Shown piece after piece: positions 58,187-64,000 of a stretch of DNA of 64,000 bases. Source of the stretch: Variovorax sp. EL159 (GTDB lineage: Bacteria > Pseudomonadota > Gammaproteobacteria > Burkholderiales > Burkholderiaceae_C). How positions within the stretch are numbered: position 1 is the stretch's first letter; every line of letters starts with the position of its first letter. Location: NCBI RefSeq assembly GCF_900100965.1, contig NZ_FMUJ01000004.1, forward strand, positions 248,001 through 312,000, given 5' to 3'. The position numbers and the translations under genes were made by a program. A model generated the notes under the pieces. That model was not told the DNA's origin. It was given only the letters and a program-made list of their open reading frames with translations, and did no database searches.

Positions 58187-58344
58187 GGGGCTATTCCTTT
58201 CCAGGTGGGGCGCGGCCGATGATGCCGTGCCAGTGGAAGGAATATCGGGGCGCCGCCGCCTTCCGGTAGGCGCCGTCCTTGCAACAGTGAAGAGCGCGTA
58301 TGGAACGATGGGCATCGTTCGGGTCTTCAGCCGCGTGGCGTTGT

Positions 58345-58767
58345 TTACGGGTTCTGATGGGTCACGATGGCGCTCGGGTCCATGTACGCCAGCTCCCACA
58401 GGTGGCCGTCGATGTCCTGGAAGCCGTGGCTGTACATGAAGCCGTAGTCCTGCGGCTCGCGCGGCGTCGTGCCGCCGGCGGCCACCGCCTTGGCGACCAG
58501 CGCATCGACCTCGGCGCGGCTCTCGCACGACAGGCACAGCAGCACTTCGGTGCTCTTGCTGGTGTCGGTCAGGCTCTTGGTGGTGAAGGTCTTGAAGAAG
58601 TCTTCGACCAGCAGCATCGCGTGGATGCTGCCCTCCTGGATGACCATGCACGCGGCGTTGGCGTCGGTGAATTGCGCATTGAAGGTGTAGCCCAGCGCGG
58701 CAAAGAATGCCTTGGTCTTTTCGAGGTTCTTGACGGGAAGGTTGACGAAGATCTGCTTGTTGGCCAT
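58345..58767 (-). CDS. VOC (glyoxalase/dioxygenase superfamily) protein
   Basis: 140 residues with two beta-alpha-beta-beta-beta units: KQIFVNLPVKNLEKTKAFFA, ACMVIQEGSIHAMLLVEDFF, then DYGFMYSHGFQDIDGHLWEL. It lacks a full set of obvious metal ligands and resembles PhnB/extradiol-type members. ATG chosen (MANKQIF), with AGGACAACCTC upstream. Two operator-like inverted repeats lie 50-100 bp before it. Confidence 0.85.
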   Translation of the reverse strand: MANKQIFVNLPVKNLEKTKAFFAALGYTFNAQFTDANAACMVIQEGSIHAMLLVEDFFKTFTTKSLTDTSKSTEVLLCLSCESRAEVDALVAKAVAAGGTTPREPQDYGFMYSHGFQDIDGHLWELAYMDPSAIVTHQNP

Positions 58768-58819
58768 GAGGTTGTCCTGTGGGGATGAAGGTGGATACGG
58801 TGGGTGTTTCCGATGTGTT

Positions 58820-58866
58820 GTGTACACCGTCCACAAAAGATATCAAAGAAAATGGACGGCGTCCAC
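58820..58866. promoter_or_regulatory. Two TetR-like operators before the VOC gene
   Basis: GTGTAC-ACC-GTCCAC (58820-58834) and ATGGAC-GGC-GTCCAC (58852-58866) are inverted repeats of the same form (NTGNAC-N3-GTCCAC), centres 32 bp apart, in the 107-bp gap between amidase and VOC genes. No TetR gene lies beside them in this window. Confidence 0.6.
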
Positions 58867-58874
58867 ATGATTTT

Positions 58875-60263
58875 TCAGGCTGGCAGTTTGGCCAGGATTC
58901 CGGCCAGCGCGATCGTGCTGCGGTCTTCGCCGTACGGCCCGACGATCTGCACGCCCAGCGGCAGCCCTTCCGCGTTGCGCCCCGCCGGCGCGACCGTGGC
59001 CGGCAGGCCGCCCAGGCTCGCCAGACTGGCCCAGGCGCCCTGCGCGCCGTAAGGCGTGGCGCGGCCATCGATGGCGAGCGTGCGCTTGCCCCAGTCGGGC
59101 TCGGTCACGTGCGCAAAGGCGGCGCAGCCGAAGACGGGGCACAGCACCGCGTCGAACGCCTCGAACAGCACGCGCAACTGGGCCCGGATGCGCGTGCGCG
59201 TGGCGAGGAGGTCGAACCATGCGCGCAGCGGCATCGACGTCTGGCCGCCCGGCTCGGCGTGGGCGAGCACCGTCTGCACGATCTGCTGGTAGGTGTCGTT
59301 GATCTCGGCCAGATCGGGCAGCAGATCGCTCGCGTGGGCGATTTGCGCACCGGCCTTCGCGAGCCGCTGCCCCGCGGCATCGACGGCGGCGCGCACCTCG
59401 GCGGCCACGGCGGCTTGTGGATGCGATGTCACGACCAGCACCCGCCAGTCCTTCGCAGATGCGTGGCGCGCCGCGGGCAGCGCCACGCGTGCGTCGGCGG
59501 CGCGCGCGGTGTCGGGCCCGGCCAGCACATCCAGCGCCAGGCCGAGGTCTTGCGCGCAATGCCCGATCGGCCCGATCACCGAAGGCAGCTCTGCCGGCGA
59601 CTCCTGCGTGCCCGGAAATGCGAAGCCGCGCGTCGGCAGCAGGCCGTGGCTCGGCTTGTGCGCGTACACGCCGCAGAAGGCCGCGGGAATGCGCAGCGAG
59701 CCCATCAGGTCGGTGCCCAGTTCGAGCGCGACCATGCCCGTGGCAATGGCCACCGCGCCGCCGCCCGACGATCCACCCGGTGTGCGCCCCGCGTCGAGCG
59801 GATGCACCGTGCGGCCGTAGAGCGGGTTCGCGCACTGCCAGTCGGCCAGTGCCGGCGGCACGTTGGTCTTGCCGAGGATCACCGCGCCCGCCGCCTTCAG
59901 CCGCTGCACCGCCACCGCATCCTGCGTCGGCACGAAATCGCGAAACGGCGGCAGGCCCCAGGTGGTCGGCAGGCCGGCGACGTTGAACGCCTCTTTCACC
60001 GTCATCGGCACGCCGAGCAGCGGCCGGCGTTCGCCGCGCGCCAGCGCCGCATCGGCTTCGGCCGCCTGGTGGCGGGCCCGGGCGAAATCGCGTACCGCTA
60101 CCGCGTGGAGTGCGCCATCGAGCGCCTCGACGCGGTCGATGGCCGCCTCGCACAGCGCTACAGCGCTCACCTGCCCCGCCGCCAGTGCCCGCGCCGACTG
60201 CGCGGCACCCGCGGACAGAAGATCGACCGGGTTCGTCGCTGCCGCCATCACTGTCGTCGCCAT
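58875..60263 (-). CDS. Amidase signature family protein
   Basis: 462-residue hydrolase with the Ser-cisSer-Lys triad region: Lys in LLGVPMTVKEAFNVAG and the Gly/Ser-rich GRTPGGSSGGGAVAIATGMV followed by TDLMGSLRIPAAFCGVYAHK. Substrate unknown (amides, amino-acid amides or urea derivatives). AAGGAG lies 8 nt before the ATG. It starts 20 nt after the AraC/GyrI-like regulator gene, so the two probably form an operon. Confidence 0.9.
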   Translation of the reverse strand: MATTVMAAATNPVDLLSAGAAQSARALAAGQVSAVALCEAAIDRVEALDGALHAVAVRDFARARHQAAEADAALARGERRPLLGVPMTVKEAFNVAGLPTTWGLPPFRDFVPTQDAVAVQRLKAAGAVILGKTNVPPALADWQCANPLYGRTVHPLDAGRTPGGSSGGGAVAIATGMVALELGTDLMGSLRIPAAFCGVYAHKPSHGLLPTRGFAFPGTQESPAELPSVIGPIGHCAQDLGLALDVLAGPDTARAADARVALPAARHASAKDWRVLVVTSHPQAAVAAEVRAAVDAAGQRLAKAGAQIAHASDLLPDLAEINDTYQQIVQTVLAHAEPGGQTSMPLRAWFDLLATRTRIRAQLRVLFEAFDAVLCPVFGCAAFAHVTEPDWGKRTLAIDGRATPYGAQGAWASLASLGGLPATVAPAGRNAEGLPLGVQIVGPYGEDRSTIALAGILAKLPA

Positions 60264-60283
60264 GATGAATCTCCTTCTTGCCG

Positions 60284-61270
60284 CTACTGCAGCGGCAGAT
60301 ACAGGTGCGTGCGCAGCCGCGCCTCGGGCGTGTTGCGCGGATCGTCCAGGTAGAGATCGAAACCCGGCACATCGCGCGTCGCGTAGCCGGTGGCCGGCAG
60401 CCAGTGCCGGTAGATGGCCTTCCACATCGTGTGAAGGCCGGTGTAGGGCCCCGTGTGCGTGAACACCGCGTAGGGCCCTGCCGGCAGATGCCACCACGCG
60501 AGGCTGCCGCCCAGCGCAACCTGCGGCTGCGCCGGCTCGCCATGCCCGTCGGGCAGCGAGTGGCCGAACAGCGCGCCCACCAGGATGCGGCAGTCCGCGT
60601 CTTCCGGGCCTTGCGGCTCCTCCGGCATCGTGGCGATGGTGTGCGTGACCTGCGCCGCGAGCCCGCCCGTCAGCAGCGCGGGCCACAGCTCGCCGAACGC
60701 CTGCTGCGCCGCGCGCATCATCGTGCCCTGCGTCATGCCACGGCCGGTGGTGGTGAGCGCGTCGAGCGCGGGCGCCTCGACCCAGCGCGGTTGCAGCGGA
60801 CGCATGTCCGCTTCCGCCAGCGCCCCGTTGCCATCGGGAATGTGGCGCTGCGCAAAGAACCGCGCCCATGCCGGCTCGCCGCCGTCGCGTATGGCGGTCG
60901 GCGTCGTGCCCAACTCGCGCCGCATCGCCTTCGCCAACGCCTGCGCCGATTCGAAGCCCACCGCCTGCGCCGCTTCGAGCACCGGGGCCGAGCGCCGCGC
61001 GGCCAGCAGCTCGCAGGCGCGCCGCAGCCGCCGCCACGTCACGTAGCCGCCCACCGTCAACCCGAAGTACGCATGGAACACGCGATGGAAGTGATGCCGC
61101 GACATCGCCGCCTGCCGCGCCAGCAGGTCCGCGTCCAGCGCCGCGTCGAGGTTCGCTTCCACATGCGCCGCCGCGCGCGACAGCAGATCGAGATAGCGCA
61201 CCGAGGCCTTTGCGGCACCAACTGGGGCCGTGGCAGCGAACGGAGGCGGCGTGGGTGTCGGCATCGGCAT
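60284..61270 (-). CDS. AraC-type regulator with GyrI-like effector domain
   Basis: 328 residues. The N-terminal AraC DNA-binding domain (about 25-125) has AHVEANLDAALDADLLARQA, MSRHHFHRVFHAYFGLTVGG and VGFESAQALAKAMRRELGTT. The C-terminal GyrI-like domain (about 165-325) includes AGPYAVFTHTGPYTGLHTMW and DVPGFDLYLDDPRNTP. Such proteins bind hydrophobic or toxic ligands and control nearby genes, here plausibly the downstream amidase. An ATG two codons into the frame is an alternative start. Confidence 0.88.
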   Translation of the reverse strand: MPMPTPTPPPFAATAPVGAAKASVRYLDLLSRAAAHVEANLDAALDADLLARQAAMSRHHFHRVFHAYFGLTVGGYVTWRRLRRACELLAARRSAPVLEAAQAVGFESAQALAKAMRRELGTTPTAIRDGGEPAWARFFAQRHIPDGNGALAEADMRPLQPRWVEAPALDALTTTGRGMTQGTMMRAAQQAFGELWPALLTGGLAAQVTHTIATMPEEPQGPEDADCRILVGALFGHSLPDGHGEPAQPQVALGGSLAWWHLPAGPYAVFTHTGPYTGLHTMWKAIYRHWLPATGYATRDVPGFDLYLDDPRNTPEARLRTHLYLPLQ

Positions 61271-61360
61271 GCGGTCATTCTGGCGATGGCGGGCGGGGAT
61301 GGCGTGTCCCGGTGTGCTCGATGCGGCCCGCGTTGCATGAGGGAAAAAAGACGGGGCATC

Positions 61361-62965
61361 ATGGCCGCCATGGAAATCGAGTTCAAGTTCTGCATTCCCG
61401 CCGGCCGCCTGAAGGCCGTCGAGGCCGCCCTGCGGCGCGGCACCGTGGTCCGCACCCGCCTTCAGGCCCGCTATTTCGACACCGCCGACCAGCAACTCGC
61501 CGCGCACGGCATGGTGCTGCGGCTGCGCAAGGAAGGGCGGCGCTGGGTGCAGACCGTCAAGGCCACGGGCGACAACGCGCTGCACCGGCTGGAGCACAAC
61601 GTCGACCTGGGCGCGGCCGGCGCGGCGCCCGGCATCGACCCGCTGCGCCACCTGGGCACGCCCGTCGGCGAGCGCCTCGCCAGGCTGCTGGCCGATGGCG
61701 CCGTGCCGCTGGTCGAACGGCAATCGACCGACATCGTGCGGCTCACGCGCGACGTGCGCGTCACCGGGCCCGGCGGCGCGGTCGTCGAGATGGCGCTCGA
61801 CGTCGGCAAGGTCGTCGCCCATGCGGGCACGCCCGAGCAGCGCGAATCGCCCGTGTGCGAGCTGGAGCTGGAACTCAAGCGCGGCGACGTGCAGGGGCTG
61901 GTGTCACTCGCGCGCCGCTGGTCGCAGCAGCACGGACTGTGGTTCAGCACCGTCTCGAAGGCCGAACGCGGCGCGCGCCTGCTGGCCGCGCAAGACTGCG
62001 TGCCCGCCATCAAAGCCGAGGCCCCCCGCTTTGCCGTGCAGCACCCCGACGGCCGCGCCATCCAGCAGGCGGTGATTGCCTCCTGCCTTGCGCAGATGCT
62101 GCCCAACGCCAGCGAGATCGCCGCCGGCAGCACCGACGAAGAGCAGGTTCACCAACTGCGCATCGGTATCCGGCGCCTGCGCACCGCGCTGCGCGAACTG
62201 GCGGGGCTCGATGCGGCCTCGGGCCTGCTCGATGCGAGCGGATGGGAGCCACCGTTGATCGATGCCTTCCGCGCGCTCGGCGCCCTGCGCGACCGCGAAC
62301 AGGTCGTGAAGCTCGCGCAGCCGCAACTGCGCGACGCGGGCGCGCCGGACTTCGACCCGCTGGCCGGCGACGACGCAGCCGCCCATGCGCCATCGCCCGG
62401 CGATGTGGTGCGTGCGCCGGCGTTCCAGAACGTGCTGGTGTCGCTGATCGGATTCACCGCCGCAGGACCGGAAGAAGCCGCACCGGCGAGCGGCACTCAA
62501 GAGGAAGCGGTCGAAACCACCCCATCAGCTCCTCGTCCGATGAGTGCCGACGCGGCCCGTCGCCTGCTGCGCAAGCGCCTGCAGCAACTGCACAAGCTGG
62601 CCGTGCGCGACGGCGCGCGCTTCGAGGCGCTGGACACCGAAAGCCAGCACCGCGTGCGCAAGCGCCTCAAGCGCCTGCGCTACCTCGCCGAATTCGTCGC
62701 GCCCTTGTTCGAGGCGCAAGACAAGGGCCGCGACAAGGACGCCGCGGAGCGCTACCTGAAAGCGCTGCGCCCCGCGCAAGACGCGCTGGGCGAATTCAAT
62801 GACGAAGCCGTGGCGCTGGCCCTGTATCGCGAGGCCACGGCGCGCGATGCACGTGCGTGGTTCGCCGTGGGCTGGTTCAGCGCGCGCCACGCGGCTGGCG
62901 CGAAGGCCTGTCGCAAGGCCCTGGAGAAGATCGAAGGCGCACAGCGGTTCTGGAAGAAGAACTGA
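61361..62965 (+). CDS. CYTH and CHAD domain protein
   Basis: 534 residues. The CYTH domain (1-210) starts with the EIEFKF metal-binding signature, an ARYFDTADQQLAAHGMVLRL segment and CELELELK. The CHAD domain (about 225-530) has paired His/Arg helices (HQLRIGIRRLRTAL, HRVRKRLKRLRYLAEF) that can bind polyphosphate. CYTH proteins hydrolyse triphosphate or make it; the fusion suggests a polyphosphate-associated inorganic triphosphatase. An Ala/Glu/Thr-rich spacer lies near residues 375-395. ATG at 61361, or 61370 giving MEIEFKF. Confidence 0.9.
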   Translation: MAAMEIEFKFCIPAGRLKAVEAALRRGTVVRTRLQARYFDTADQQLAAHGMVLRLRKEGRRWVQTVKATGDNALHRLEHNVDLGAAGAAPGIDPLRHLGTPVGERLARLLADGAVPLVERQSTDIVRLTRDVRVTGPGGAVVEMALDVGKVVAHAGTPEQRESPVCELELELKRGDVQGLVSLARRWSQQHGLWFSTVSKAERGARLLAAQDCVPAIKAEAPRFAVQHPDGRAIQQAVIASCLAQMLPNASEIAAGSTDEEQVHQLRIGIRRLRTALRELAGLDAASGLLDASGWEPPLIDAFRALGALRDREQVVKLAQPQLRDAGAPDFDPLAGDDAAAHAPSPGDVVRAPAFQNVLVSLIGFTAAGPEEAAPASGTQEEAVETTPSAPRPMSADAARRLLRKRLQQLHKLAVRDGARFEALDTESQHRVRKRLKRLRYLAEFVAPLFEAQDKGRDKDAAERYLKALRPAQDALGEFNDEAVALALYREATARDARAWFAVGWFSARHAAGAKACRKALEKIEGAQRFWKKN

Positions 62966-63010
62966 GGAGCGGCGGCCCCAGGGCGCAAGGCCCTTGCTGT
63001 CTCGGTGATG

Positions 63011-63487
63011 TCAGTGATGGTGCCCGTGCGCCCCATGCACGTGCCTGTGTTCGATTTCCACCGGCAGCGCCGCGCGCACGTCCGTCACCTGCAGGCTGAA
63101 GCGCAGTGCCTTGCCGGCCCACGGATGGTTGCCGTCGAGCAGCACGACCGGGCCCTTGATCTTCGTCACCGTGAACACGTGCTGCGTGCCGTCGTCCAGC
63201 CGCCCCTGCAGCTGGCCGCCGACCTTCACGCCCGGCGGAAATTCGGTCTTGGGGATGGTGCGCACCAGCGCCTCGTCGCGCTGACCGAAGGCGTCCTCGG
63301 GCGAGAGGTTCAGCGTGGTCTGGAAGCCCTTTTCCTTGCCATCGAGTGCTTCCTCGATCTTGGGCAGCGTGTTCTCGTAGCCGCCATGCAGGTAGGCCAT
63401 CGGCTCGGGGCTGGCTTCGATGAGCTTGCCCTGCGCGTCCGAGACTTTGTACTTGATGGTGACGACGGTGTCTTTTTCGATTTTCAT
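63011..63487 (-). CDS. slyD: SlyD-type FKBP peptidyl-prolyl isomerase
   Basis: 158 residues. The FKBP domain is interrupted by an IF (chaperone) insertion: MKIEKDTVVTIKYKVSDAQG and YLHGGYENTLPKIEEALDGK, then the insert from about residue 70 to 125. The C-terminus is a His-rich metal-binding tail (HRHVHGAHGHHH), as in SlyD proteins involved in nickel delivery and folding. Start ATG with no unusual features. It is convergent with the CYTH-CHAD gene. Confidence 0.93.
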   Translation of the reverse strand: MKIEKDTVVTIKYKVSDAQGKLIEASPEPMAYLHGGYENTLPKIEEALDGKEKGFQTTLNLSPEDAFGQRDEALVRTIPKTEFPPGVKVGGQLQGRLDDGTQHVFTVTKIKGPVVLLDGNHPWAGKALRFSLQVTDVRAALPVEIEHRHVHGAHGHHH

Positions 63488-63527
63488 GGGGTCGCATTTT
63501 CAGTGGAAACCGAAAAGGCGCTGGCGG

Positions 63528-64000
63528 CTAGGCTTTCCACGGCGGGGTGGGCTCCTGCAGCACATCCATCTGGCCCAGCTTGCCGATCACGGTGTCGATG
63601 AAGGTCGACACCGCCAGCGGCAGGTGCTTTCGGCTCGGGTAGACCACGCTCAGGCCCCGGCCGGTGTACTGGTACTGCGGCAGCACCGGCACCAGCAGGC
63701 CTTCCTGCTCGTCGCGCGTGGCCATCGACGGCGGCAGCTGCGTGATGCCCAGCCCGGCCAGCGCCGCCTTGCGCAGCGCCTGCGCGGTGTTGCCGGTGAA
63801 GCGGCCCGTCACCTGCACTTCTTCTTCCTCGCCATCGGGGCCGGCGAGCCGCCAGGTGGTGTGGCCGGTGGGGTGCGGCGGGGTCACGCAGTCGTGGTTC
63901 ACCAAATCCTGCAGGCTGGCGGGCTGGCCGCGCCGCGCGATGTAGGCGGGGCTTGCCAGCAAGCCGCCGCTGCGCGTGGCCAGCCGCCGGCCGATGTAGC
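63528..64000 (-). CDS. LysR-type regulator, C-terminal effector part (cut by window end)
   Basis: 157 residues of a LysR effector-binding domain, open to the right edge of the window: LLASPAYIARRGQPASLQDL, the NHDC segment, GRFTGNTAQALRKAALAGLG and ITQLPPSMA, then a C-terminal LPLAVSTFIDTVIGKLGQ. The N-terminal helix-turn-helix is outside the window. The end is a TAG just upstream of slyD on the same strand; slyD may be separate. Confidence 0.88.
   Translation of the reverse strand, partial: YIGRRLATRSGGLLASPAYIARRGQPASLQDLVNHDCVTPPHPTGHTTWRLAGPDGEEEEVQVTGRFTGNTAQALRKAALAGLGITQLPPSMATRDEQEGLLVPVLPQYQYTGRGLSVVYPSRKHLPLAVSTFIDTVIGKLGQMDVLQEPTPPWKA

Overview
The window looks like a chromosomal segment of a high-GC betaproteobacterium of the Comamonadaceae, most likely Variovorax or a close relative. 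This is judged from protein character, gene neighbourhoods (DUF3649/PepSY/DUF3325 iron genes, alpha-2-macroglobulin plus PbpC, murU-pepP) and short dispersed intergenic repeats. The genus is an inference. No rRNA or tRNA gene was recognised.

Layout. 1-4.4 kb: the end of rsmA, a secreted barnase-like RNase translationally coupled to its barstar inhibitor, and malic enzyme maeB. 4.5-12.8 kb: a rightward cassette of SPFH/SHOCT protein, DUF4178 zinc-ribbon membrane protein, DUF350 membrane protein, membrane-fused aminopropyltransferase, Tat-lipoprotein flavoenzyme, saccharopine-dehydrogenase-like protein, and DoxX-like and DUF2269 membrane proteins. Several of these genes overlap by 4 nt. 12.9-22.8 kb: a thioester alpha-2-macroglobulin, PBP1C and a secreted phytase-like esterase.

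22.8-41.7 kb: the most notable region, a prophage-derived cassette with regulators, lysis genes and a complete long non-contractile (siphovirus/lambda-like) tail. No integrase, transposase, terminase, portal, capsid or sheath gene is present. A cleavable S24 repressor faces a leftward block ending in a Mor-like activator. To its right come SAR-type lysozyme, nested Rz/Rz1 spanins, a small membrane protein, tail terminator, tail tube, a tail chaperone with a strong -1 frameshift signal, tape measure, tail-tip proteins, a J-like protein and two fibre/chaperone sets. This fits an F-type phage-tail-like bacteriocin (tailocin) better than an intact prophage. The same 7-bp hairpin stem recurs before three of its transcriptional segments.

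41.7-64 kb: a Fur-box-preceded PepSY iron operon; an aldo/keto reductase and SDR pair divergent from a LysR gene with a palindromic operator; murU-pepP; speD; tkt-gap; three lipoproteins; a quinol monooxygenase-like protein; mntH; a YciI-like protein; pirin; a VOC protein with two TetR-like operators; an amidase; an AraC/GyrI-like regulator; a CYTH-CHAD protein; slyD; and a LysR gene cut by the window end.

Together the polyamine genes (speD and the aminopropyltransferase) could supply one pathway, although they lie 40 kb apart. The tail cassette appears to be a self-contained SOS-type module inserted between ordinary housekeeping genes.
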